Below, piece after piece: positions 8,686-17,186 of a DNA stretch of 51,068 nucleotides. Position numbers and translations under genes: made by a program. A model generated the notes under the pieces. It was not told where the DNA came from. It did not search any database and was given only the letters and a program-made list of their open reading frames with translations. The stretch comes from Streptomyces sp. SolWspMP-5a-2. GTDB lineage: Bacteria; Actinomycetota; Actinomycetes; Streptomycetales; Streptomycetaceae. The stretch is taken from the NCBI RefSeq assembly GCF_900091845.1, contig NZ_FMCI01000243.1, positions 1 through 51,068 on the forward strand. Direction: 5' to 3'. Within the stretch, counting starts at the first letter, position 1. Each line of letters begins with the position of its first letter.

Positions 8686-9306
8686 TCAGGTGAGGGCGCC
8701 GGTGAGGGCGAGCGAGTGCAGGAACCGCGTCAGGGTCAGCAGGACGTCCCGGCTGGAGGCGCGGCGGCGCGCGTCGCACTCGACGATGGGGATCTCGTCG
8801 GCCAGGTCGAGCGCCACGCGCAGGTCTTCGAGGGGGTAACGGGGCGCGTCGGGGAAGGAGTTGACGGCGACCACGAAGGGCACCCCGCGCTCCTCCAGGC
8901 GCCCCATGACGTCGAAGCTCACCTCCAGGCGCCGGGTGTCGACGAGCACGACCGCGCCGAGGGCACCCTCGAACAGGCCGTTCCACAGGAACCAGAAGCG
9001 CTCCTGACCCGGGGTGCCGAACAGGTAGAGGACGAGCTGCTCGGTGATGCTGATCCGGCCGAAGTCCATGGCCACGGTGGTGGCGGTCTTGGTCTCGGAG
9101 CCGTAGTCGTCGTCGACGCCGAGACCCGCCTGCGTCATGGTCTCCTCGGTGGTCAGCGGCCTGATCTCGCTGACCGCGCCGACCATGGTGGTCTTGCCGA
9201 CGCCGAACCCGCCGACGATGACGATCTTCGCGGCGGCCTCGGCCGACTGCGGCAGCCGGTCCGTGGTGCGCGGTCCGTGCAGGGTGTCAGAGCCGTTGGA
9301 GTCCAT
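8686..9306 (-). CDS. rarD: Conservon small GTPase (ATP/GTP-binding protein, CvnD type)
   Basis: This Ras/Arf-like switch protein of a conservon has a P-loop GGFGVGKTT (about 33-41), a switch II GTPGQER, and NSFPDAPRYPLED, where the usual NKxD base-recognition motif is degenerate. 206 aa is typical. The ATG start lies inside the 3' end of the DUF742 gene (20-base overlap), indicating coupled translation. In S. coelicolor the cvn9 proteins interact at the membrane and influence aerial mycelium formation and antibiotic onset; that role is transferred by gene order and similarity, not shown here. Confidence 0.95.
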   Translation of the reverse strand: MDSNGSDTLHGPRTTDRLPQSAEAAAKIVIVGGFGVGKTTMVGAVSEIRPLTTEETMTQAGLGVDDDYGSETKTATTVAMDFGRISITEQLVLYLFGTPGQERFWFLWNGLFEGALGAVVLVDTRRLEVSFDVMGRLEERGVPFVVAVNSFPDAPRYPLEDLRVALDLADEIPIVECDARRRASSRDVLLTLTRFLHSLALTGALT

Positions 9307-9682
9307 GCATCACCGCTTCGAGGAGGTTCCGGTCGGGGAGCGCCTGGCGGACGATCGGAGCGCGCGCCTGCACCAGTTCGGCCACCAGCAGCTCGGTCAG
9401 CAGGACGGTCACCGAGCTGTACGGCAGGCTGAGGTAGGCCGACAGCTCCGCCACCGAGAGGGGCGCCGCGCAGAGCCGCATCACCGTCGTCTGCTCGGGG
9501 GTGGCGGACGGCGAGGGGCGGCCGTTGGCCACGATCAGGGTGACCAGGTCGAGGTCGGCGCGGTCTCCGGCCGGTCCCGCCACCACGTACAGCCGTTCCG
9601 GGATCTTCCCGTCGCCCTCCTCCGCGGACGGGGACGGCGGCTGGGGTGCGGGGTGTCGCCGCTGGCGCCGCGGAGCAGTCAT
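9287..9682 (-). CDS. rarC: DUF742 conservon protein (CvnC type)
   Basis: A 131-residue DUF742 protein, third in the conservon. After a Pro-rich N-terminus it has RLYVVAGPAG, then a winged-helix-like segment LSVAELSAYLSLPYSSVTVL and the conserved end LLEAVMHGLQRL. The ATG overlaps the stop of the roadblock gene as ATGA, and its own end overlaps the GTPase gene by 20 bases. It probably links the roadblock and GTPase partners; biochemical function is not established from sequence. Confidence 0.93.
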   Translation of the reverse strand: MTAPRRQRRHPAPQPPSPSAEEGDGKIPERLYVVAGPAGDRADLDLVTLIVANGRPSPSATPEQTTVMRLCAAPLSVAELSAYLSLPYSSVTVLLTELLVAELVQARAPIVRQALPDRNLLEAVMHGLQRL

Positions 9683-10086
9683 ACGGTCTGCCCGTTGCGC
9701 CTGGGCGGGCTGGTCAGATGGGCGCCGATCCGGATGACGAGGTCCCGCATGCGGTTGCTCATCAGACCGGGTTCGGCGACGACGTCGGAGAGGACGGCGA
9801 GGTAGGCGTTGGCGCCCGCGGCCATCAGATAGAAGTAGCCGCCGTTGATCTCGATGATGACCATCTTCATCCGGCCGTCGCTGTCCGGGATCTCCTGGGC
9901 GACGGCGCCCGCCAGGCTCTGCAGGCCCGCGCAGGCGGCGGCGACCCGGTCGGCGGCGTCGGGGTCGCCGCCGTAGCGGGCGATGCGCAGCCCGTCGGCG
10001 GAGAGCACCACGATCATCTCGATGCCCGGTACGCCGTCGGCGAGATCCTTGAGCATCCAGTCGAAGTTGGCACGCTGCTGGATCAC
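9679..10086 (-). CDS. rarB: Roadblock/LC7 conservon protein (CvnB type)
   Basis: A 135-residue Roadblock/LC7 domain protein (FDWMLKDLADGVPGIEMIVV, ADGLRIARYGG, IEINGGYFYLMAAG). In other bacteria this fold regulates or is the cognate partner of small Ras-like GTPases such as MglA, so a GAP-like or scaffold role for the conservon GTPase is likely. The GTG start sits in a GTGA overlap with the kinase gene stop, and the stop forms an ATGA overlap with DUF742, so the first three conservon genes are translationally coupled. Confidence 0.95.
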   Translation of the reverse strand: MIQQRANFDWMLKDLADGVPGIEMIVVLSADGLRIARYGGDPDAADRVAAACAGLQSLAGAVAQEIPDSDGRMKMVIIEINGGYFYLMAAGANAYLAVLSDVVAEPGLMSNRMRDLVIRIGAHLTSPPRRNGQTV

Positions 10087-11678
10087 TTGAGGTCCCTCTC
10101 GTCGTCGGCCTCGGCACGGGCCTGCTCGGTCTTCGGCTGGCTGGTCACGGTGGGGTCCGGGTCGTCCTTGAGGCCGTTCATGAACGCCTCGACCCACAGG
10201 CCGGGTTCGGGCTCCGCCGGGTCGGGCGCGGCGGGCGGCGGCGCCCCCCAGGCGGACCGGGAGTGCGCCTCGAGCACCTCGCGCTCGGCGTGGTCCATCG
10301 CGGCCTGTTCGGCGAGCCGCCGGCTGAGCGGCGTCTTCATCCGGCTGCGGCGCTGCGGCAGCCCGCCCGCGGTCCACTCGGTGACCTCGGGCACCTCGTC
10401 CACCATGGAGACACCGGCCGGGATCCGCGGGCTGGTGGGGCGCCGCTTCTTCGGCGGGCGCTTCGGGCCTTCGAGCGCGCCGAGTTCGGCCTTGGGCAGC
10501 GCGGTGGCGCCGACCCCGTGGGCGACGCCGGGCGCGGGGCCGTCGGTCATCATGGCGCGCGGCACGATCAGCACGGCGCGGACCCCGCCGTACGCGGAGG
10601 TGCGCAGCGAGATCTGCATGTCGTACGTCTTGCACAACCGGCCCACGACGGCGAGGCCGAGGCGCGGCGACTCGCCGAGGTCCTGGAGGTCACCGCCGGT
10701 CATGGCGCGCTCCAGCATGCCCTCGGCGCGGGCGCGGGCCTCGTCGCTGAGGCTGACGCCCGCGTCCTCGATCTCGATGGCGACGCCGGTCTGCACCTCG
10801 GTGGCGGTGACGTGCACCTTGGTCTGCGGGGGCGAGTAGCGGGTGGCGTTGTCGAGGAGTTCGGCGCAGGCGTGGATGACGGGCTCGACGGAGACGCCGT
10901 TGATGTTCACCTTGGCGATGACGTCCAGCGAGATGCGCCGGTACTCCAGGATGCGGGACATCGCGCCGCGCAGCACGCTGTACAGCGGGACGGGCTGCGG
11001 CCACTGGCGGCCGGGGCGCCCGCCGCCGAGGACGGAGATGGAGTCGGCGAGACGGCCGATCAGGGCGGTGCCGTGGTCCAGGCGCAGCAGGTCGTCGAAG
11101 ACCTCGGGGTTGCGCCCGTGGTCCTCCTCCATCTCCCGCAGTTCCTTGGCCTGTTGGTGGACGATCGCCTGGACGCGGCGGGCGATGTCGACGAAGGAGC
11201 GCTGCGAGGAGTCGCGCAGGGCCTCCTCCTTGTCGATGGTGCCGAGGACGGTCTTCAGCAGGCGCACCTGGGCCGCGGGGAGGTCGCGGTAGGACGGGTC
11301 GGTCTCGCCGATGCGGCGGATCACCTCTCCGGGGGATTCCCCGCTGTGCAGCCGGTCGAGGGCGGCGGGGGTGATCTCGTGGGCGAAGCGGAGCATCTCG
11401 TGCTCGTGGGAGGCGATGCGCTGTTCCAGTAGCGCGGTGTGACGGTCGCTCTCCGCGCGCCGGGCGCGCTGGGCCCGGCCGCGGCGGGCCGCTTCGGCGA
11501 CCGTGGCGGTCACCAGCAGGGTGGCGACGGCACCGCACCAGCCGACGGCCGCCCTGGCCGGTTCCGTCACCGCGGCGACGGCGCCTCCGGTCACCGCGGC
11601 CATCAGTATGGCGGGCAGCAACAGCACCCGCGCGTAAGGGAGTTCGCGGTGCCCGGGAGGGGTTTGAACACTCACCAT
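10083..11678 (-). CDS. rarA: Sensor histidine kinase-like ATPase of the conservon (CvnA type)
   Basis: First gene of the conservon. Two hydrophobic segments near the N-terminus (about residues 17-60) anchor it in the membrane. A helical region follows, with the HATPase N box ELLDNATRYSPP and G1 box IEIEDAGVSL. No cytoplasmic receiver partner is encoded nearby, which is normal for conservons. The C-terminal 130 residues are Pro/Arg/Glu rich and probably disordered. ATG 11678 is chosen because AGAAGG lies a few bases upstream; a TTG 15 bases further up lacks a site. The expected signalling partner is the downstream roadblock/GTPase module. Confidence 0.93.
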   Translation of the reverse strand: MVSVQTPPGHRELPYARVLLLPAILMAAVTGGAVAAVTEPARAAVGWCGAVATLLVTATVAEAARRGRAQRARRAESDRHTALLEQRIASHEHEMLRFAHEITPAALDRLHSGESPGEVIRRIGETDPSYRDLPAAQVRLLKTVLGTIDKEEALRDSSQRSFVDIARRVQAIVHQQAKELREMEEDHGRNPEVFDDLLRLDHGTALIGRLADSISVLGGGRPGRQWPQPVPLYSVLRGAMSRILEYRRISLDVIAKVNINGVSVEPVIHACAELLDNATRYSPPQTKVHVTATEVQTGVAIEIEDAGVSLSDEARARAEGMLERAMTGGDLQDLGESPRLGLAVVGRLCKTYDMQISLRTSAYGGVRAVLIVPRAMMTDGPAPGVAHGVGATALPKAELGALEGPKRPPKKRRPTSPRIPAGVSMVDEVPEVTEWTAGGLPQRRSRMKTPLSRRLAEQAAMDHAEREVLEAHSRSAWGAPPPAAPDPAEPEPGLWVEAFMNGLKDDPDPTVTSQPKTEQARAEADDERDLK

Positions 11679-12094
11679 GTAGGCCTTCTGCAAGGAATCG
11701 GCGGGGGTCGGGGGTGCAGGGGGGAACGGACATGCCGAGGTGGAATGTCAGGTTTTCCGGATAGTTCGGGAAGTCCGGGAACAAGCGCACGATTCCACCT
11801 CAACTCGGTGCGCTGCGGGCGAGCTTAGTCCGACCGGATCATCGCCGTGTCATATTCAGCAAGCGCCTGAAACCGGGCACACGGGGGCGGTACCCTCGGT
11901 CATTTGCACGCTGAGGATTCACTCGCACACCGTGCGTCACAGGGTACGGGCGTACAAAAACCACTCACCGTGACGAGTGAACATCGGCACGCCCCGGTCC
12001 CGGACGGCCGCCCGGGACCACCCGGAGGGCGGTTGCCCATCCGACCCCGCGCCTCCGCGCCACCGCGCCCCGCGGGAAACGCCCCGCGCACGGG
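11679..12094. other. Non-coding interval upstream of the conservon
   Basis: About 400 bases between the conservon start and the helY terminator. Locally AT-richer patches at 11820-11990 suggest the conservon promoter on the minus strand, but no -35/-10 pair was convincing. A CACTC/GAGTG dyad lies near 11972-11989. No small gene with protein character is seen. The structured leader at 11737-11801 is listed separately. Confidence 0.4.
11737..11801 (-). repeat. Structured 5' leader of the conservon mRNA
   Basis: GAGGTGGAAT (11737-11746) and ATTCCACCTC (11792-11801) are perfect ten-base inverted arms. Between them lies an inner TTCCGG/CCGGGAA stem (about 11755-11779), so the minus-strand transcript could fold into a two-tier hairpin ending roughly 60 bases before the kinase start. 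Function is unknown; leader attenuation or a protein-binding site are both possible. Confidence 0.35.
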
Positions 12095-12137
12095 ACGGGC
12101 CCGGCGGGGCGCCTCAAGGGCGCCCCGCCGGGCCCGT
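12095..12137 (-). terminator. Terminator of helY
   Basis: Perfect 19-base GC-only-type stem (12095-12113 with 12119-12137) and a five-base loop, 27 bases beyond the helY stop codon on the minus strand. It separates helY from the conservon. Confidence 0.85.
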
Positions 12138-12163
12138 TCACGAGTCGACTCCCCGCACCCGCG

Positions 12164-14971
12164 TCACTGCACCGACGAGTACGCGACAACCCCCCGCAGC
12201 ACCTGGTCGACCGCCTTCCGCGCGGCCTTCCCGACCGTGGAGCCCTCCCGCGGAGCGGCCGCCGCGATCTGACCCAGCACGTCGATCACCTGCTTGCACC
12301 ACCGCACGAAGTCCCCCGCGGGCATCTCCGCCTCGCGCAGCACCTCGTCGAGCCCCTTCCCCGAGGCCCACATGTACGCGGCCCAGGCGAACCCGAGGTC
12401 CGGCTCGCGCTGCCCGACCCCCTCGGTCTGGGAGATCCTGAAGTCCTCCTCCAGGGCGTCGAGCCGCCCCCAGATCCGCACCATCTCCCCCAGCGCGGCC
12501 TTGGCCCTGCCCGCGGGCAGCTTCGGCGCCATCGCGTCGTCGCTGACCCGCGCCTCGAACACCAACGCCGAGACGCACGCCGCGAGTTCGGCCGGGCCGA
12601 GCCCCTCCCAGACGCCCTCGCGCAGGCATTCGCTGGCGAGCAGGTCGAGTTCGCCGTAGAGCCGCGCGAGCCGCTTGCCGTGCTCGGTGACCTCGTCGCC
12701 CCGCAGGTAGTCCAGTTCGGTCAGCAGCGCCACGATCCGGTCGAAGGTCCGCGCGATGGTGTTGGTGCGGCCCTCGATGCGCCGCTCCAGCTGCGAGGTG
12801 TCCCGCAGCAGCCGGTGGTAGCGCTCGGCCCAACGCGCGTGGTCCTCACGGTCGTTGCACCCGTGGCAGGGATGCGCCCTGATCGCCGTGCGCAACCGGG
12901 CGATCTCCCGGTCGTCGGCGGCCTGCGACCGCTGCTTGCGGGCCCGCTCCGGCGGGATGTGCCCGGCCTTGGTGCGCAGCGCCGATGCGAGGTCGCGACG
13001 GGACTGCGGGGAGCGCGGGTTGAAGGACTTCGGGATCCGCATCCGGTCCAGCGCCTCCACGGGCACCGGGAAGTCCATCGTCGCCAGCCGCTTGACCTGC
13101 CGTTCGGCGGTGAGCACCAGCGGGCGCGGCCCGTCGTGCTGCTCGAAGCCGCGGTGGCCGTTGGAACGACCGGCGGACAGCCCCGGGTCGAGGACCAGGG
13201 CGAGGCCCGCGTACTTGCCGGTCGGGACATGGATGACGTCGCCCGGCTTGAGCTTCTCCAGCGCGACCGCTGCCTCGGCCCGCCGCTGGTTGGCGCCCTG
13301 CCTGGCCAGCTCCGTCTCCCGGTCCTTCAGCTCCCTGCGCAGCCGCGCGTACTCCTCGAAGTCCCCGAGGTGGCAGGTCATGGAGTCCTTGTAGCCGTCC
13401 AGACCCTCCTCGTTGCGCTGCACCTGCCGCGAGATCCCGACCACCGACCGGTCGGCCTGGAACTGCGCGAACGACGTCTCCAGCAGCTCCCGCGACCGGT
13501 GCCGCCCGAACCCCTCGACCAGGTTGACCGCCATGTTGTACGACGGCTTGAAGCTGGAGCGCAGCGGATAGGTGCGGGTGCCGGCCAGGCCCGCGAGGTG
13601 CTCGGGGCTCAGCCCGCGCTGCCACAGCACGACCGCGTGCCCCTCGACGTCGATGCCCCGGCGCCCGGCCCGGCCGGTCAACTGGGTGTACTCGCCCGGG
13701 GTGATGTCGGCGTGCTGCTCGCCGTTCCACTTGACGAGCTTCTCCAGGACCACCGAACGGGCGGGCATGTTGATGCCGAGGGCGAGGGTCTCGGTCGCGA
13801 ACACGGCCTTGACCAGGCCGCGCAGGAACAGCTCCTCGACGACCTCCTTGAACGTCGGCAGCATCCCCGCGTGGTGGGCGGCGATGCCGCGCTCCAGCCC
13901 TTCGAGCCACTCGTAGTAGCCCAGGACGTGCAGGTCCTCGGTGGGGATGGAGGCCGTGCGCTCCTCGACGAGCGCCCGCACCCGCTCCCGCGCGTCGTCG
14001 TCGTTGAGCCGCAGCCCCGCGAACAGGCACTGCTGGACGGCGGCCTCGCAGGCGGCGCGGCTGAAGATGAAGGTGATGGCGGGCAGCAGCCCCTCCGCGT
14101 CGAGGCGCTCGATGACCTCGGGGCGCCCCGGTGTCCAGACCCGGGAGCGCTGCCTGCGCTCCCGCTCCCGGTCCGCCTCGCGCATCGCCTTGCCGCGTCT
14201 GCGGTCCTGGAAGGAGGTGCGGCCCGCCTCCATCCGGGCCAGCCGGGTGAGGTCCGGGTTGACGGCCTTCTTGTGGCCCTCGCCCTCCTCGAACAGGTCG
14301 TACATCCGCCGACCGGCGAGCACGTGCTGGAAGAGCGGCACGGGCCGGTGCTCGGAGACGATCACCTCGGTGTCGCCGCGGACGGTGTCCAGCCAGTCGC
14401 CGAACTCCTCCGCGTTGGAGACCGTCGCCGACAGGGAGACCAGGGTCACCGACTCCGGCAGATGGATGATGACCTCCTCCCAGACGGCCCCGCGGAAGCG
14501 GTCGGAGAGGTAGTGCACCTCGTCCATCACCACATGGCCGAGGCCCAGGAGCGTCTGCGAACCCGCGTACAGCATGTTCCGCAGCACCTCGGTGGTCATC
14601 ACGACCACCGGGGCGTCGGAGTTGACGCTGTTGTCGCCGGTCAGCAGACCCACCTTGTCGGCGCCGTAGCGACGGCACAGGTCCGCGTACTTCTGGTTCG
14701 ACAGGGCCTTGATGGGCGTCGTGTAGAAGCACTTCTTGCCCTGGCCCAGAGCGAGGTGGACGGCGAACTCGCCCACGATCGTCTTGCCCGAACCGGTGGG
14801 TGCCGCGACCAGCACACCCTTGCCCGCCTCCAGGGCCCGGCAGGCCTCGATCTGGAAGGGATCGAGGTCGAAGTCGTACATCTCGCGGAAGGCGGCGAGC
14901 GCGGTGGCCTGCTCGACAGCGCGCCTGCGGGACGCCGCGTAACGCTCGGCCGGTGAGAGATCCTCTGTCAT
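12164..14971 (-). CDS. helY: Ski2/Mtr4-like DEVH-box RNA helicase (HelY)
   Basis: An ATP-dependent RNA helicase of superfamily 2, related to eukaryotic Ski2/Mtr4. It carries motif I APTGSGKT (near residue 57), motif II DEVH (near 150), motif III SATVSN, and motif VI QLTGRAGRRGID. The long C-terminal half includes a cysteine-containing segment HPCHGCNDREDH and the helical DSHCT-type end. 935 aa from ATG 14971; an upstream in-frame start would add 15 residues without family similarity. It stands alone, downstream of the tat/paf cluster in the same direction. A role in RNA turnover is expected by family. Its linkage to tatAC and pafBC is common in actinobacteria. Confidence 0.93.
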   Translation of the reverse strand: MTEDLSPAERYAASRRRAVEQATALAAFREMYDFDLDPFQIEACRALEAGKGVLVAAPTGSGKTIVGEFAVHLALGQGKKCFYTTPIKALSNQKYADLCRRYGADKVGLLTGDNSVNSDAPVVVMTTEVLRNMLYAGSQTLLGLGHVVMDEVHYLSDRFRGAVWEEVIIHLPESVTLVSLSATVSNAEEFGDWLDTVRGDTEVIVSEHRPVPLFQHVLAGRRMYDLFEEGEGHKKAVNPDLTRLARMEAGRTSFQDRRRGKAMREADRERERRQRSRVWTPGRPEVIERLDAEGLLPAITFIFSRAACEAAVQQCLFAGLRLNDDDARERVRALVEERTASIPTEDLHVLGYYEWLEGLERGIAAHHAGMLPTFKEVVEELFLRGLVKAVFATETLALGINMPARSVVLEKLVKWNGEQHADITPGEYTQLTGRAGRRGIDVEGHAVVLWQRGLSPEHLAGLAGTRTYPLRSSFKPSYNMAVNLVEGFGRHRSRELLETSFAQFQADRSVVGISRQVQRNEEGLDGYKDSMTCHLGDFEEYARLRRELKDRETELARQGANQRRAEAAVALEKLKPGDVIHVPTGKYAGLALVLDPGLSAGRSNGHRGFEQHDGPRPLVLTAERQVKRLATMDFPVPVEALDRMRIPKSFNPRSPQSRRDLASALRTKAGHIPPERARKQRSQAADDREIARLRTAIRAHPCHGCNDREDHARWAERYHRLLRDTSQLERRIEGRTNTIARTFDRIVALLTELDYLRGDEVTEHGKRLARLYGELDLLASECLREGVWEGLGPAELAACVSALVFEARVSDDAMAPKLPAGRAKAALGEMVRIWGRLDALEEDFRISQTEGVGQREPDLGFAWAAYMWASGKGLDEVLREAEMPAGDFVRWCKQVIDVLGQIAAAAPREGSTVGKAARKAVDQVLRGVVAYSSVQ

Positions 14972-15072
14972 CGTGCTTTCGAGCGTACCGGGCCGCACTG
15001 ACAACAGGACGATCATTATCGGGATCCGATTCCGCCGGAGCCACCATCCGCGCAGCTCACGGCAGCACGGCG

Positions 15073-15108
15073 ACGGCCCGCCGATCGCGTGGGCGACGGG
15101 CGGGCCGT
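15073..15108 (-). terminator. Terminator of tatC
   Basis: ACGGCCCGCC (15073-15082) pairs with GGCGGGCCGT (15099-15108) around a 16-base loop, about 35 bases past the tatC stop on the minus strand. It is the likely end of the pafBC-tatAC transcription unit. Confidence 0.55.
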
Positions 15109-15142
15109 GGCGGGTGGAGCAGGCGGCGCGGGGCGCCCGGCG

Positions 15143-16096
15143 TCAGGTGACGTCGTCGAAGCCGTTGACCCGGTCGGGACCGGTCGACTGCTCGGGCAGG
15201 GCACGGGCGGCGGGGATCCGCTCGATCTCGCCGATGTCCTCCGGCGTGAGATCCAGCTCGGACGCCTCGTCGTCGCCGGGGCCGGCCGCGGCGCGACGGC
15301 TCTTGCGGCGGTCGTTCAGCAGCGAGAAGCCGGCGGCGCCGAAGTACAGCACGCAGATCGGACCGGCCAGGGCCAGCATCGACAGCGGGTCCGTGCTCGG
15401 CGTGGCCACGGCCGCGAAGACGGTGATCCCCATGACCATGCCGCGCCACCAGCCGATCATGCGCTTGCCGGTGAGGATGCCGGTGAGGTTCAGCATGACC
15501 AGCAGCAGGGGCAGCTCGAAGGAGAGCCCGAAGACGACCACCATGCGGGTCACGAGCTGGAGCAGATCGTCCAGCGGCAGCAGGTTGTCGACGTCCTGCG
15601 GCGTGAAGTCGATGAGCACCTTCGCGGTCTTCGGCAGCACCTTGTACGCGAAGAAGGCGCCCGCGAAGAACAGCGGCACACCGGTCGCGACGAACCCGTA
15701 CGCGTACTTCTTCTCGTGGCGGTGCAGACCCGGCGCGACGAACGCCCACAGCTGGTAGAGCCAGACCGGCGAGGCGATGACGACACCGGCCATCAGCGAC
15801 ACCTGGAGGGCCAGGGTGAAGGGCGCCAGCAGACCGTTGATGGTGATGCGCGCGCACTGCTCGCCCGATTCGGACGGTGTCACCAGCTCCTGGAACGACT
15901 TGCCGCATCCCACGGAGTCGAGGATGGGCTTCGTCAGGATGTTGATGATGTCGTTGTAGAAGAAGGCGGCCACGATCGTGACGACGATGACGGCGAGCAT
16001 CGCCTTCGCGAGCCGGTTGCGGAGCTCACGAAGGTGGTCCGCCAGGGGCATCCGCCCCTCTGGGTCCTTCTCCACTGTGCGGGCAGACTTGGGCAA
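15143..16096 (-). CDS. tatC: Sec-independent protein translocase TatC
   Basis: This is the integral membrane core of the twin-arginine translocation system, which exports folded proteins. The N-terminal RMPLADHLRELRNRL and the loop preceding the second helix are TatC hallmarks. Six membrane segments are visible, ending near residue 260, followed by a charged cytoplasmic tail of about 55 residues. A TTG start at 16096 is used, with a GAGG site upstream, because the conserved sequence begins within 20 residues. 317 aa is within range for Streptomyces. It lies 50 bases after tatA in the same operon. Confidence 0.95.
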   Translation of the reverse strand: MPKSARTVEKDPEGRMPLADHLRELRNRLAKAMLAVIVVTIVAAFFYNDIINILTKPILDSVGCGKSFQELVTPSESGEQCARITINGLLAPFTLALQVSLMAGVVIASPVWLYQLWAFVAPGLHRHEKKYAYGFVATGVPLFFAGAFFAYKVLPKTAKVLIDFTPQDVDNLLPLDDLLQLVTRMVVVFGLSFELPLLLVMLNLTGILTGKRMIGWWRGMVMGITVFAAVATPSTDPLSMLALAGPICVLYFGAAGFSLLNDRRKSRRAAAGPGDDEASELDLTPEDIGEIERIPAARALPEQSTGPDRVNGFDDVT

Positions 16097-16146
16097 CCCA
16101 CGTCCTCATCTCGTGCGGCGGGCCGGGAACGTCCGGCCCTCGTCAG

Positions 16147-16428
16147 TCAGCGCTTGGTCGTGTCCGTGGGCTCGTTCACCGGGCGGGAGCTGGTGACGTC
16201 GCCCGGAGCGGCCTGGATGGTGCGCTGCGCGTCGCCGGTGGCGGGCGGGTCGGCCGGGGCGGTCGCGTTGCCGCTGCCCTCGTCCTTCATCGCCTTGGCC
16301 TCGCTCTTGAGGATGCGCGCGGACTTGCCGAGCGAGCGGGCCATGTCCGGAAGCTTCTTCGCGCCGAACAGCAGGACGATGACGACGAGGATGAGAATGA
16401 TCTCGGGAGCGCCGAGCCTTCCGAACAT
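16147..16428 (-). CDS. tatA: Twin-arginine translocase subunit TatA
   Basis: A small pore-forming subunit of the Tat export system. The protein has one N-terminal membrane helix (about 8-22), the conserved FGAKKLPDMARSLGKS amphipathic segment, and a polar tail rich in Ala, Pro and Thr. 93 aa fits. It is encoded 50 bases before tatC. tatB is not in this window; in Streptomyces it lies elsewhere. Confidence 0.95.
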   Translation of the reverse strand: MFGRLGAPEIILILVVIVLLFGAKKLPDMARSLGKSARILKSEAKAMKDEGSGNATAPADPPATGDAQRTIQAAPGDVTSSRPVNEPTDTTKR

Positions 16429-16468
16429 AAGTCTTTACCTTCTCACCGAGGCGGCTGGGTGGGGTGCC

Positions 16469-16516
16469 GTCCGACCGGTCGGACGCCTGTCCGAGCGATC
16501 GCGTTGACAGCGATCG
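16469..16516. repeat. Two palindromes upstream of tatA
   Basis: GTCCGACC-GGTCGGAC (16469-16484) is a perfect 16-base palindrome, and CGATCGC/GCGATCG (16496-16502 and 16510-16516) is a seven-base stem with a seven-base loop. They sit 40-90 bases upstream of the tatA start, in the 260-base gap after the small membrane protein gene. They could terminate that transcript or act as a tatA operator; no further gene is seen in the gap. Confidence 0.4.
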
Positions 16517-16688
16517 TAACGCTCAGGGGTGAACGTGAGGCAATCCCCGTGCGTACTCCCGGTCCGCGACCCGGGCCTCGTTCGCCGGACCGCGACCAGC
16601 AGCGTACCTGCCGGGGTGGCCGACGTGACAGGCCGAAGTGACGCAAAACGCCTGCGGCCCACCCGGCACACCGGTCCCGGGACGGCAC

Positions 16689-16883
16689 TCACCACGTCTT
16701 CGCGGAGCGGGCGGTGCTCTCCGCGGCCCGCTCCAGGTCGGCCGCGGCCCGGTTGATGCGCTGTGTCGCGTCCGTCACCTGAGCGCCCAGCCGTCTCGCC
16801 GCCACGAAGACCTGGACGGCACACACCCCGAGGACGACGAGACCAAGGAACCCCAGCGCTACCGCGAGCATCGGCCAGAACAT
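16689..16883 (-). CDS. Small single-span membrane protein
   Basis: A 64-residue protein with a single hydrophobic helix (about residues 5-28) followed by an amphipathic helical tail (RRLGAQVTDATQRINRAAAD). Codon bias matches the neighbours, and the ATG lies nine bases after the upstream gene's stop, so it is probably co-transcribed with pafBC and the Zn-ribbon protein. I recognise no family with known function. Confidence 0.75.
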   Translation of the reverse strand: MFWPMLAVALGFLGLVVLGVCAVQVFVAARRLGAQVTDATQRINRAAADLERAAESTARSAKTW

Positions 16884-16892
16884 GCCGCGAGC

Positions 16893-17186
16893 CTAGACGG
16901 TCGGGGTCAGACGCAGCGTCCTGACCCCGCCACCCGTCAGCAGCTCCACGATCCGCTCCCCGGCCGGCTTGCGGACCGCCGCACCGCAGTCCGGACAGGT
17001 GAACGAGTAGAACGTGGTGCGGCTGGTGGCGCCTATCGCGAGCCGCAGCGCGCTCGCCGCCAGCTCGAACCGCCCCCGGCACTCCGGGCAGCCCGCCCGG
17101 AAGACGACCGGCGCGACGTTCCTCATCCCGGCGAACGCGGCCGCCACGGACATGCCCAGCGTCTCGGACGTCGTCGACTCGCTCAC
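16893..17186 (-). CDS. Zinc-ribbon protein, FmdB/uncharacterised type
   Basis: A 97-residue protein with two cysteine pairs, CPEC (about 33-36) and CPDC (about 64-67), spaced like a zinc ribbon. The GTG start overlaps the pafC stop as GTGA, so translation is coupled to pafC. No catalytic motif is visible and no function is assigned. Conserved linkage with pafBC suggests a shared process, which is inference. Confidence 0.8.
   Translation of the reverse strand: MSESTTSETLGMSVAAAFAGMRNVAPVVFRAGCPECRGRFELAASALRLAIGATSRTTFYSFTCPDCGAAVRKPAGERIVELLTGGGVRTLRLTPTV

Noticed and set aside
11679..11693. Upstream TTG start for the conservon kinase
   Set aside because: The ATG at 11678 has AGAAGG at a proper distance, and the five extra residues have no support.
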